64,000 bases of DNA from Cantharellus purpuraceus. Taxonomy: Eukaryota; Basidiomycota; Agaricomycetes; Cantharellales; Hydnaceae. Below, piece after piece: positions 43,181 to 53,765 of this stretch. A model generated the notes under the pieces. That model made no database searches. It was not told the DNA's origin and saw only the letters and a program-made list of their open reading frames with translations. The position numbers and the translations under genes are program-made. How positions within the stretch are numbered: position 1 is the first letter of the stretch; each line of letters begins with the position of its first letter. The stretch covers positions 3,455,666 to 3,519,665 of the forward strand of contig JALBUN010000045.1 of assembly GCA_025174535.1 (NCBI GenBank), in the 5' to 3' direction.

Positions 43181-43633
43181 TCACGTTGTGCTCCATGCGG
43201 GAGAGTACCTGATATACATTTCTTGCAGCTGGTTGTTGAACCCTACGCCCCAGTTTTCATTGAGATAGCGTAGATAGCGTTCTCCGCCCTCGAGGTCAGA
43301 GTGTGTAACGACATTTTGTGGGAGTGTCTCTTCCCAGTGTGTAATGGCAGCCATGCCTTCATCGAGAAGGAGCGGGGATAGCGGTGGTGGTGGAGGCGGC
43401 GGTGGCGGCACCGTAGTAGTGCGGAGAAAGTCGAGAGTGAATGAGCGACGGAGGTTTGGCTGGGATGCGACTGCGTATATGGCACATATGAAAAGGAGAA
43501 GGAAGAGGGTGCGAGGGCGTGGGCGACGGAGACGGGGAGGATAGCGAAAAGGGAAACTGAGACATCGGGCTGGCGATGGGCTGGCATAGGCTAGAGGAAT
43601 TTCAGCCTGGCCGTCGCTAGCGAACATTGGCAT
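43181..43633 (-). pseudogene. Glycosyltransferase-like protein, first exon only
   Basis: On the minus strand the ORF has a cytosolic Arg/Pro-rich start, a type II membrane anchor (TLFLLLFICAIYAVA, about residues 43-57), a proline run, then GGERYLRYLNENWGVGFNNQ-type sequence with LQEM at the exon end. That last block is typical of the start of fungal O-fucosyltransferase-like glycosyltransferases of the secretory pathway. A GT donor follows, but downstream sequence belongs to a different gene and I find no catalytic exons, so the gene appears cut after its first exon. Confidence 0.55.
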
Positions 43634-44786
43634 AACAGTCTGAAGTCACCACAAAAAAAAAAAAAGGCTCCCAGTCGTTGCTGACGGCATTCTCTTGGCA
43701 TCTCTCGTCCCTGCGTGGTGAACAGCACCCGTCACCATCCTCCTGCAGTGCCAGTGCAGACACCATAGGCGACCAACGCAGCGCCGGATTTGTATGACGA
43801 CGAATACCCAGGAACCCGGCCAGTTCCGCCGCAAATTCAAGCAACATGGAGGCTTAGCAAACAAGCTCAATCATGCGCTAGAGACACATGCCGTCGACGA
43901 CCGAAATCACCATGATGGGCAAAATTCCACTCGTCCAAACAAGTCGAAAGGTCTGGATGCGGCATCCTCCATCCACGGGCGATCCAGCAACTACCTGATA
44001 TCTACCTTGTCTTCCCAGCGTCTCTTGTTCGCTCTGCAAATGTATACGTCAGAGTCTGTTCCTTCGGCCGCATCACAATGCAACCAGAGTGTAAGACTCG
44101 GCTCATCGTTTTGGCTAACATGCTTCAAGGTAAGGAACGTCCACAGCCGACGGTGCAGTTTTCCTGACCATAGTTTGTAGGGCGTGGTATCATACTTCCC
44201 TACGGAGAACCACAGCACAGGTCCAATAGCAGACACGGGCCATGCTGAAATTGCACGGTGGCCAGGTACGACAAATACCAGGCTTCAACCATTTCCCGAG
44301 TACGCTTCCCACTTTGCCTGGCGGAATCTCCCCGAATTGTCTGGCAGAAGCTTCCCGAATTGTCTGGCGAAGCTTCCGCAAAGTCCGTTCCTGGGGCTCA
44401 CTCGGTATGGGCTAAACATGGTCCTCTACGATAAATGAGTGTTTTCCGTTCAATTCAGTAGCCGAAGTCCATGGTATGGAAGAGGCTGTGCTCCGTGCTC
44501 CTCCGGAATTTCGAATGGAGTCTGTCCAGTTCTTTCGCTCTGACTTGCAATCGGCCCTTATTTCAGCTCATCGCTAGTATAACATTTTGGTAATGGAAGA
44601 AAGGGAAGCGTTATTAACTATTGCCGTCGTCCTTATAGGGTAGGTTTAAGTGTAATTCAGTTCATTTTGGCTGCACACTGATTCGTAATTTTCCGTCTGC
44701 CTCAGGCTTCAACAGTGTCGCAGTGAGATAAGACTGTCTGTCCACTTGTACTCAAGGCATCAACTTGCATCACACTACAAACCGTC
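43634..44786. other. Intergenic, no gene supported
   Basis: It has a poly-A run at 43,652-43,664, a plus-strand ORF at 43,794-44,180 without motifs, and a short direct repeat (CCCGAATTGTCTGGC twice, 44,331-44,368). Confidence 0.4.
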
Positions 44787-46710
44787 ATGTTTCCCCCTCC
44801 TATCCTCACTACAGAGAGTCAACTTGAGCCTTGGGACGATGAAACGAAGGAATCGACGGTGGCTGTAGATACGTATCCAGGGGACATTGTCAGCAACGAT
44901 TCGAAAGTGCAACGCGCCTTTGATCTGCAACCTGGTCGTTCGAACTCATCTGCCGATCCTTTTAATTGGCCAACGTGAGTTACTTGGAATGGTTTCTGCG
45001 CGGGACAAAGGCTAAAGACTCGGCAGATGGCGCAAGAACACACTAATGTTGATTGTAGCCCTGCACACGATGCAGGCCCCTTTTAGTGCCGGTATGCCCT
45101 TTTCAACGTTGATCAGAATATATAATGACGCTCCAACTTCAGCCATCGCAATCCCTGCGTTCATGGATTTGTCTGTTGAATTTGGGGTCGAGCTGAACAC
45201 CTTTGCTTATCTGACGTGCGTTTTCAGTTTCGCGATACGAGTTTTTACCTACATTCACTGTTCACATGTACAAGGTCGGTTCCATACGCATTCTTGGCCA
45301 TAATGCCAAGCGTTTGGTCACCGATATCAACTCGTATAGGCCGACGCCCGGTGTACCTAGTATCTGCGATCGTTTCGTCAGGTTGTACACTGGCTGGGAG
45401 TTTCTGCTATTCATACGCCATTACGCGGATCATCCAAGGTCTGCTGCCGTCTGCCACACGTTCACGTGTTATTTAATACAGTTACCAGCGATGTTCTTGG
45501 CTCCCGTGTTAACCGTTGGCGCATGTACCGGCAGGAAACATTTTTCGCTCATGAAAGGGGTCGAAGAATGGGCATCTGGGGTTAGCTCATCTTCCAGTTT
45601 AACAGGGCCTCCCTTGACACCTTTTCCCAATACAGCGTTGATGGCGACGATTGGCCCATCATTGGGCCCTGTGACGTATGTCTCCCCGACTCCCATCTCG
45701 TCACATGTGCTACATTGACAGGACAAGTGTGGGTTACCTTGTTCAGTCGAAGGGGTGGAGAGTAGCTTTTCGTCTGGTCGCCGCCCTCCATCTTGCGTTA
45801 TTTGTGGCCCACGTTCTTCTTGGTCCAGAGACGCTGTTCCTGGATCGCGGCACAAGTGACACAGAGCAAGAAGCGTCTCGTCCTAGGAATGGCTGGCGTC
45901 GCTACGTGTGCTTTGACATATATGACCGAACGCCGCTCCGGGCGGCCGAGTTCATACGACCCTTTCTCATGTTTTCTCGACCTGTTGTTCTCTTGCCTGC
46001 GCTGGCGTATGCATCCGTCTTTTCATACACAAACGTCCTTATGGTGGGTGGGTTGTCCCTGTTGTGCGTTTCACGTCTGAATGCACTCGCGTAGACAATA
46101 TTGGTTCCCCAGGTCAGTCTACAGGGTACATGGACTCTGACGTGCCTAAATTCTAGCAGATTTTTGGAAGAGAGTTCGGTCTCTCTCCCGGTCCTATTGG
46201 CATTCAGATGTTAGCGCAGCTCGTTGGTGCGATCCTCGGACAATCCATCTCTGGCTGGGGAAGCGACGTTTTGGTCAATCGACGCATGAAACAAACAGGA
46301 ACTCGAGTTCCAGAGTACCGCCTGAGGCTCGTATACCCTGGGTTTCTCCTCTCGGTTGCTGGTCTAATGGGTAAGGAACGCCCTCGCTCATTCTGCCTAT
46401 ACTGTGATCAGCTCAACTTTGCATAGTGTGGGGTGTTCAACTTCAAGACGCGACTCCTGGCAAATGGAATATCACACCTGTGACGCTTTGTTTGACAAGT
46501 TGCCAGTTGAAAGACCGACATTGCTTTCACAGGACATCGGCTCCGCCATCTCGATATTTGGCCAACAAGTCGTGGCCACGGTGTGCACGACGTATGCAAT
46601 CGAGTGCTACATCTCAGAGACCGCCAGCGTATCAGCGTTTTTATCATTTTGCCGGGCAATTCTGGGCCTTTGTAAGCGTTATCAGGATCTCTGGCTAAGT
46701 TGTTTTTGAA
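44787..46710 (+). CDS. MFS transporter, probably decaying
   Basis: The start at 44,787 leads an acidic cytosolic N-terminus ending in DPFNWPT. An intron at about 44,975-45,027 follows, then WRKNTLMLIVALHTMQAPFSAGM (helix 1), FMDLSVEFGVELNTFAYLT (helix 2 entry), the MFS signature loop STRIGRRPVYLVSAIV near 45,330, the FFAHERGRRMGIWG loop near 45,560, and SVGYLVQSKGWRVAFRLVAALHL near 45,740. A second half with LAYASVFSYTNVL, SGWGSDVLVNRRMKQ and FGQQVVATVCTTYAIECYIS runs to about 46,640. This is the layout of the fungal 12-helix DHA1-type drug/metabolite exporters. Problems are a stop at about 45,474 that no normal-length intron removes, a compressed FFAHERG region, and a frame break after AFLSFCRAIL near 46,665. 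I therefore suspect a recent pseudogene, though alternative splicing is not excluded. Confidence 0.6.
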
Positions 46711-48197
46711 CGAGCGGTGTACCGCCAGCTGGCAACCTTTTACTTGGGGAGGGCGGTTACAAAACTGGGAATAGTTACGGCGGTCAGTGCGTGTTCTCAA
46801 CGCGTCCCACTTTCGAAGATAGTTGGGCCTCGGGCCCTGCTAGTCCGCTTCTCGTTGGTGGATGTATTGGAGCTTGGTGTAACCATCGGTACGGATGTTA
46901 GCAGGAGTTGCTGTCATTAGAGACTAGTTCATCGTTAAGAAATACTGAAACTGGGTCTCCGCAAGTTCATAAACTATAGGCAGGGGAAGGATCAGCTTTG
47001 ACAAGGCGCCATATACGCTGGCAGAAGCCTTGGAGAGCGTGAGGTGTGATGTCAATCCTAAGCCTTGATCTTTCCAGGAATGAGGCCCTCATTCCTGTAC
47101 GGAGATGCATTTATATCAAAGTAATCAATGAAATGTGTGTAGTCAATCGCACTAGAATGGAAATAACAGCGGTTACACATGGGACCAGCCAGACAATTCT
47201 GACCTCGACTTCAGCCTCAGAGAAAGTCGATGTCGGCGTGAGTGTGAGTGCGGGCACAACCTGAAATCTGCATGAACACAAGCTGGAAAGTGTTTAACCG
47301 AGTGGAGGTGCTTGTCCATAACAAATAGCAAAACTTGTTGAAGGACTTTGTCGAACCTAGTCCTTTGACAGGGGTTCAGAGATAAACAGACCATCATGTT
47401 GGGGACAGGTGATAAAACGTTTCCTGTTTTTCAACAGAAGCCGAGAGTGAATATGCAACCCGTTATGTACACAAGGGCTTGTGGTGCAACTCGGGGATCA
47501 ATATATCATGCATGCTGAACATATTGGGGTGTGTTTCATGTTTGGAGGTTGAGGGAGCAGAGGTCAGTATATCTTCATCAGATGACATTCCGACTCACTT
47601 GTCCTGTGTAGGTCCATGAACACTATCAATCACTCGTAGGCCACTTAGAACTCTACCAAAGCGCTATCCACGAATACTATTTGCGGTGAGGCAGTTTTGA
47701 CTATACCTGATTTCCCATCGTCCGCACTGCCAGTGATGGGTCCAACGGCACCAAAAGCGTGTGGAAGCCAGGCGCGCGGGCTCTTTTCACTCATCCCTAT
47801 ACCTCAAGTGAAGACTCAGGCATGAATGTGTTCATGCGTTTGACGCCGACCAGGCACAAATGCTTCTCCTATTTGTGAATAATATGGGCACGCAGCCTGC
47901 ACCGGACACACGGATTGTATCATATATTTTTGGGTATGGCTTGTGAGTAAACTCAACGCAGGCGAATCGGGGTGGGCACATTCGAAATCGACCTCACAAC
48001 AAGAGCTTTTACTGCTAATCGTTCCTAGAAAGCCACGGCAACGACTGCCGATCGGCACGTGTACATATGCACCTACTTCCGGTCAATACCTCCATCGATG
48101 AAGCAGCTCAAATGCTAAAGCGTTTAAAGATTGGCAGCCAACTAGCCTACATCACGTTAACTTCCGCTAATCCTCCCTCTCTATCAGAGCCTGCCAC
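46711..48197. other. Intergenic with a short dispersed repeat
   Basis: No gene is supported. The 60 bases at 47,570-47,632 (TCTTCATCAGATGACATTCC...) recur with a few changes at 50,108-50,168. Confidence 0.4.
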
Positions 48198-49437
48198 TCA
48201 GAGCCTGCCACCCAAGCCTATGCGTCGCCTCGTCAGAGAGTCTCCAAACTTCCTCTTCGGAAAAGACGTCCTGGCAATTATATAGTGCAGGTGGCGTCGG
48301 AAATGCTCCATCCGAGAGAATGTTTTGAGGCAGCCTGCCGGACATGTCAGACCAACCACCGGCTTGTTTTTTGGCCTAGTGCTCTTCACGCCCTGTACTT
48401 TTTGCTCCTCACGTTGCTGCATCTTACGCGTTTCAAAAGGGGCATGGAATGATGCCCAATGTTTTTGAAAGTTGCGGGAGATGGTACGGCCGCAGACCTG
48501 GCCATTGGCGTCGACAACACCACATTGTCGGACCTTGGGAGAGCGTGGACGTCTTTTCGACGACGCTTTCCTCGATGGGCCTTTTTTCGTTACGTCGTGG
48601 GTGGGAGAGCGTGCCGCTGGTACAGCCGGTGACGGTTTCGAATTCGAGGCTACCGGCCATTGCCCCGGGGTCGGTTCATCATGCCATGAGGCCGATGATG
48701 ACGCAGCTGGGTATCCACCCTGCTGCGCATATCCAGCATTCGCTGGCTGTGGGGGTGTCTTGGAGTTCCACGTCATCCCTTGGTTGTGAACATAGTTGTA
48801 TGCGTTGATGGTGGACCTGTATGCTGCGTCAATGCCACTCTGCACTCTTGTCATGTCAAAGTCACTCACATGTTCTGTCCACCATCTGGGTTATACGGTA
48901 TGAGCTGTGGTGGCCACATTCCACACACTGAAGCTGACTGGGGGCAACCGGTGGAAGATGACCTGTTGGTGGGTATCTTCCATACGCTGCCCCCCCTCCC
49001 GCCCCCCATCCCATGTCCTGGGCCATTCTGGTCTGTCCCAGGTATGGGTCAGGTCCTTGCACCGGCGCATTAGTCCCTAATAATGCGTCCGGCGATGGAA
49101 ACTCCTCCAGGGTGGGGAGCGTGACGCTGATATCCAATGTGAGGACTCGCTACTATGTCTAGTCTTGCAACACTTACTGGGAAATCTGGTTCATGCTCGT
49201 GGAGGTCGGAGCGATATCTATAGCCTTTGTGCCGAGCAGATTCACTTGGAGGTCAGCCTGGACAAACCTAGTGAGCTCCAACATGAAGTCCTCCTGTTGT
49301 TACTTTGTGAATGCCACTTGTGAAGGCATCGCTCGAGAACTCACTGGCAGTTCTGGTAGGTCAAAGTCAGCATCGTTGACCTCGGTGCGAGCATCAAATG
49401 TAAAGGAGTATGAGGAGGATGAGTTGGCTTGAAACAT
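48198..49437 (-). CDS. C2H2-like zinc-finger protein
   Basis: Minus-strand spliced gene. Exon 1 (49,437-49,345) starts MFQANSSSSYSFTFD. Exon 2 (49,293-49,178) is EDFMLELTRFVQADLQVNLL.... Exon 3 starts at 49,126 with LPTLEEFPSPDALLG. A short piece, MWPPQLIPYNPDGGQNM, follows, and a last exon from about 48,817 runs to 48,198. Each join is in phase with GT...AG borders, except that the intron before MWPPQL would be only about 36 bases. Zinc-binding motifs are near the C-terminus: a C-x8-C...H-x4-H type (QCGVVDANGQVCGRTISRNF, then H) at about 48,520-48,435, and a finger CPAGCLKTFSRMEHFRRHLH at about 48,335-48,275. A basic stretch KKGPSRKASSKRRPRSPK precedes them. A nuclear DNA-binding role is likely. 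Confidence 0.7.
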
Positions 49438-49444
49438 GTCGAAG

Positions 49445-49840
49445 AGTGAAAGCTATTTGTTGGGAGTGTCCTTGCGGCAGGCCTTGGTGCCGTGTCACTG
49501 GCCATTCGCCGTTCCATTCAAGAACAAGTCACGGAGACCAACTGCGCTAACCTCTTGGGTTTATTCGATTTACTAAAGCCCATTCCGAGGATATGCGACA
49601 CTAACGCAGGTGACTCACAAATTTCGAATTGGACCGAATATTCGCTGGTGGGGGACGCATTGGATTTTGGAGGAGGCTCGCCATTCTGGGAAACTACAGA
49701 ACAGTTTCCCGCTGGGAAAATCGTGATTCTCCCTCAGCCGGACGCGTATCTCGGTTCGATCATGGTTGAAAGCTAGTGGGTCAAGGCGTTGGAAATGAAT
49801 GAGGAGTTACTCGCGTATGCGAATGTGTGCTAATGAATAG
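49445..49840 (+). pseudogene. C-terminal fragment of an HXXXD-type acyltransferase
   Basis: The plus-strand frame shows SLA IRRSI at 49,497, a SNWTEYSLVGDALDFGGGSPFW block where the family has its W..(F/Y)P..xxDFGxG region (here DFGGG), then GKIVILPQPDAYLG. After a TAG stop at about 49,774, a tail follows resembling ...LEMNEELLAYA. This is the C-terminal third of the transferase (PF02458-type) fold used for acyl transfer in fungal secondary metabolism. The catalytic HXXXD half is absent. The fragment starts next to the start codon of the minus-strand zinc-finger gene. Confidence 0.45.
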
Positions 49841-50172
49841 ACGAGGAGCTACAGGTGGAGCTACAGGTATTGCTTACAGTGACATCTTTCATATGCAGAT
49901 TTCTGTTTTCCCCAGGACGGAGTGCGGATTTCTTCATCAACGTGCAGGGGAGAAATGGGCATAAATTTGCATAGCACTTACCTTTCCGCCGTCTTCCTTT
50001 GTTCTTTATTCTCTACAAACACCATACAGTGCCTATGACGCCCTAGCAATTATTCCTCGCGAACAGGAGTTGACCTTATGCAACCATTATAAAAGAACAA
50101 TCAATTATTCTTCGTCAGACGACATTCCGAATTACCTGTCCTGTATAGGTCCACGAACACAATCACATTTTA
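49841..50172. other. Intergenic with a short dispersed repeat
   Basis: It ends with the second copy of the 60-base repeat (50,108-50,168), directly before the minisatellite flank. Confidence 0.5.
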
Positions 50173-50335
50173 GGGTTAAAGAGGGGTGCAAAGGTCGGCT
50201 AGGTCGGTCAAAAAAATAGGTAGGGCTGGGCTAGGCTGGGCTAGGATGGATGGGCTGGGCTGGATGGACTGGGATGGGATGGGCTGGGCTGGGTTGGATG
50301 GGCTGGGATGGGATGGGCTGGGATGGGATGGACAA
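50173..50335 (-). repeat. GGGCTGGGATGG minisatellite, inverted relative to 23.7 kb
   Basis: GGGCTGGGCTAGG and GGATGGGATGG units run over 50,220-50,332. They are preceded by 45 non-repetitive bases (GTTAAAGAGGGGTGCAAAGG...), the reverse complement of 23,906-23,951. The repeat and its unique edge have been copied together. Confidence 0.8.
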
Positions 50336-50507
50336 AGAGAAGAAGAATCGTGATGGAGGGGAAAGCGGGATCAGCAAATTTAACACGAGTATGAGGGCGG
50401 AAGCGATAGGAAAGAGGACAAGAAAGCGATACAGTTTTCGAACTTTGACGGGTGAGTATATTTCTGTGAAGGCAGACACTTTAAATCTTGAATCTAAAAA
50501 TGTACAG

Positions 50508-51575
50508 TCAGTCGATAGGATATTTCTGAAACATATTTAACTGCTTGCCCTTGATCCCAACGACTGCGAGAGTTTTAAGCAAAGACTCCATACCCCTGCG
50601 TGCATGGTCGTCTGGGACGATAGCTTCCGGGTCATTGAGACTGTCATTGAATATCTCAAGACACCAAGGTCCGTTGTATCCTGTGTCGCGAACGGCCTCT
50701 GCAAACTCCTTGACTGGTAAATATGCCCCCCTCGTGGTCTCAAGAGGGAATAGCCGATACGAACGCGACCATGGACGCAATAGAGGAACTGCAGGATCCT
50801 CGGGAGGCGTCAAAGGCGTCGACATGCGCTGCCCATCGGCAAGCTGAAAGTAAAATATCTTGCTGGCAGGGACCATTACAACGAGATCGCCAAGACTGGT
50901 ATGGAGTACGTCATTTACCGAAGGGTGGAGTATTCCGGAGGAACTATATGGATCGGCCCATTCACGCGCGGCAGTGTTAAAGGAATCAAGACATAGACCG
51001 AGATTGGGACGATCGGCAAGCTCGACGACTTCCCAGGCGGCTTTCCAAGTATTGACGTGAGTACCCCAGGAGAGAGCCTCATAGCAAATGCGCAAGGGAG
51101 GTGAGAAAGTGGCAGCATAATCCGCCAGTGTGGCCAGATCTGCCGCCATGCGAGTTGGGCTTGAGTCGACTCGAGAGGATGGGAGAGTAGTCGAAGGGAT
51201 GAGAAGCATGGATGTTCCGAGAACGGGAAGAATTGAAAGAGTACCACGAGCGTGACGCATACGCTCTGCGGCTTCCTCCAGATTCCTTCGACCCTCAAAC
51301 TCGCGAAATGGCTGAAGGCACAACAGGCGGAGGTTGAGGGAGGCACACATGCTGTTAATGGCATGCGCAGCGCGAATGGAGGTGTCGTCTCCATCGATAG
51401 TAGAAAGTGGGAGGTTGTTCAACTTTGCGTACTGACATTTAAAATGCTCCCAATCAGTATCAAAGAGATCAACGGCGGTAAAACCTGCGCGTGCAGCAGC
51501 TTGGAGTTTTGAAAGAAGAGAGTGGTGTTCGCAGGAGCCAAGGGAGAGTGTAGAGATGCCGAGTTGAGGAAGCAT
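50508..51575 (-). CDS. 3-dehydroshikimate dehydratase (TIM-barrel, quinate catabolism)
   Basis: An intact single-exon ORF of 355 codons with the xylose-isomerase/AP-endonuclease-2-like TIM-barrel layout of fungal 3-dehydroshikimate dehydratase (EC 4.2.1.118), which converts 3-dehydroshikimate to protocatechuate. The four expected metal ligands are visible: Glu166 (ICYEALSWG), Asp197 (LGLCLDSFN), Gln244 (FYFQLADG) and Glu307 (WCLEIFN). The N-terminal LGISTLSLGSCEHHSLLSKL and the conserved ALSWGTHVNTWKAAWEVV also fit. It is expected to be cytosolic. No other quinate-pathway gene is nearby. The start at 51,575 gives the family's usual N-terminus. Confidence 0.85.
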   Translation of the reverse strand: MLPQLGISTLSLGSCEHHSLLSKLQAAARAGFTAVDLFDTDWEHFKCQYAKLNNLPLSTIDGDDTSIRAAHAINSMCASLNLRLLCLQPFREFEGRRNLEEAAERMRHARGTLSILPVLGTSMLLIPSTTLPSSRVDSSPTRMAADLATLADYAATFSPPLRICYEALSWGTHVNTWKAAWEVVELADRPNLGLCLDSFNTAAREWADPYSSSGILHPSVNDVLHTSLGDLVVMVPASKIFYFQLADGQRMSTPLTPPEDPAVPLLRPWSRSYRLFPLETTRGAYLPVKEFAEAVRDTGYNGPWCLEIFNDSLNDPEAIVPDDHARRGMESLLKTLAVVGIKGKQLNMFQKYPID

Positions 51576-52745
51576 GGCTGAAAATACAGAAAATGGCTAC
51601 AGTCTGGAAGGAGGGCGAGTTGCAGGGACTGAAAGCACAGAAGATGGCTACAGTTTGGAAGGGAGGGCGAGTCACAGCAGCTTGAAAGTAATAAGGAAAA
51701 TGTCAAGACATGATCCGACCCGAATATGCCAGAGGGAGAGGAAAGGAGCATGTCCAAGCCAAAGACAACTGCAGTAAAAATTTCTCTGTAGACAGTGTGG
51801 GCGTCAAACGCCGAAGCAGCAGGCGCAGGGCTGATCTCTACTGCAAAACGGGCGGTAAGACTTACCTTTTCATTTCCCATACCTGTTTTGGGTTTGTATA
51901 ATATACCCTTGTCTTTACCCCACTTCGAGTTTTGCATATGATGCACTTCGACACCTAGCATAACATGGCCATCGTCCTCCCTTCATCAGCTCACCTCCAC
52001 CAAAGACCGTTGGCCAAAAATACAGTACAGGCACTTGACCACATATGGCGCACATCAATCAGTTTGGGTGACATACAACCCGTACAGTGTTTACCCACAG
52101 CTGAGCCACCATGATCAACGAACGTTCGGGCTGTATCTATCGTGAGAACCGTCACAGTTTGATAAAGCCGATGGCACCGCCCACCATGACTGTAGAGTGT
52201 TCCCCTCAAGGCATCGTGCATCAGAGGCCATCTCTGCACTCTCTTCTGGTACTCCCGATGTCTGGCGCATCCACAGAAAGACTGTCTCGATCCGTCCCTG
52301 GCCATTCGCCTGCCTGTGGCGATGTTGCCAATCTGTCACGCTATGAACCTATCCCTGTGTCCTTCCCTCCAAATCCCTGTTACCCACATATGTGGACAAT
52401 CAGTGCCAAAATACTCACGTCTTTTTTTGCGACTCTATTCAATAAACTGAGGCAGGCTCAGATCACCTCGAATCGAGATCTCAAGACGTCGATCTAAACA
52501 GGATTGGCATTCCAACCTACGTAAATCACCAACGCCTTTGTGACTCTGTCAGATAGGCGGCCTTATCCAAACGGCTCGTACTCCATCAATCAAACCAGGC
52601 CAAGCTGTAACTACATCATTTACTCCTACGCAAGCAAATTAATCAAATATGCACAGAACAAACCTGGCACCCCCGGGATACCGCAGTTTGTGTGCGACAC
52701 ATCAGCGTACTCTTGAGTCCAACTACCGCACGACTCATCCTCCTC
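51576..52745. other. Upstream/intergenic region
   Basis: It contains two imperfect copies of a roughly 50-base direct repeat (ATGGCTACAGT.TGGAAGG.GGGCGAGT at 51,591-51,622 and 51,642-51,673), just upstream of the dehydratase start. No gene was recognised in 51,700-52,745. Confidence 0.5.
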
Positions 52746-53656
52746 TCAACGCCGTCTGTCTGTCCTGAATTTGGGATATGTCAGCACCAAACGTCGACCA
52801 TCCATTGATGCTTTGACATTCTCAACCTGCAGTAGAACCTGTGTTAGCAGCAAGTTGAGATGGGTTTTGAGATTTGAACCGGCCTTTGTCCCTTCTGGTA
52901 ACGGTAGGGTCCTGACGTACTGCTTCTCCTTCCGCTCACGAACGAGTCGGTCGCCCTCCATCCTCTCATCAGTGGTGACGCTCTCCCACGAAATAACTAT
53001 TTTGTCGCTTTGAAAACTGACATGCACATCGGATTTCTTGATTCCGGGCAATTCAAATGTTGCCGTCACCACTTTCCCATCGGACGAATCTCGAAAGGTG
53101 ACTCTGTTCCTAAATCGTCAGCATCTATCAACGTTATCACAACTCTCAAGTCACAATACACGTACTTCGACTTATTTTTCTTCGCTCTTGGTGATTTTGT
53201 CGACTCGAGTGGTGAGAGCGGGGGTGGAGAAGAAGCGGACGGTCCTGAACTCGAGGCATCATTGGACGTCGATGTCGAATTCGATCCAGATCCCTCAAGT
53301 ACGCGATTCGGCCGCTTCATCGTCCGGGACTTGGTCACCGTACTTCTCCTGGTACTATGCAGGCCCTCATTCCATATTCTATCAAAAGGATCATCGATAT
53401 CTTGGTCATCCGGTCCAGAAAAGCCAAGACTCTCGTTCGAGTACCGGAAAGCGGGAGTGTTAGAGGCATATGGCGTAGCCCCTGCGTGTGCGTATGGATG
53501 AGGTTCAGCATAGCGCGGCGGTAAAGGATACTGGATGTCGGGGGACAAAGGGCGCGTTTTACTTCGGGAGAACGCCTCGTTGAATAATCGATCCAAAGCG
53601 TCCCAAGCACGAAAGGGAGAACCTCTCATATTATCAGAGATTTTGGTGTTGCTCAT
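52746..53656 (-). CDS. Small heat-shock protein (Hsp20/alpha-crystallin)
   Basis: Minus-strand gene. Exon 1 (53,656-53,166) starts MSNTKISDNMRG and has an amphipathic AWDALDRLFNEAFSRS stretch and a disordered Ser/Pro middle. An intron (53,165-53,110, GT...AG) joins in phase to exon 2, which holds the alpha-crystallin domain: VTFRDSSDGKVVTATFELPG, KKSDVHVSFQSDKIVISW, then the conserved ...QYVRTLPLPEGTK and, after a 57-base in-frame stretch at 52,883-52,827, VENVKASMDGRRLVLTYPK. The N-terminal part is long for the family. An ATG 26 codons upstream (53,734) is in frame, but the 53,656 start fits better. Chaperone of misfolded proteins; cytosolic. Confidence 0.85.
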
Positions 53657-53744
53657 TAGGTCACAAGGAAGTGATGGCAAGACAGTGAAGGATGAGACAA
53701 GATAGAAACGGGCGAGAAAGCAAAGCTGGGTCAAGGGTCCGCAT

Positions 53745-53765
53745 GGGGGCCTTTATATAGCATAG
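53745..53765 (-). promoter_or_regulatory. TATA box of the Hsp20 gene
   Basis: GCTATATAAAGGC on the minus strand about 100 bases upstream of the start codon at 53,656. Heat-shock elements were looked for, but only weak TTCnnGAn-like matches are present. Confidence 0.5.
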
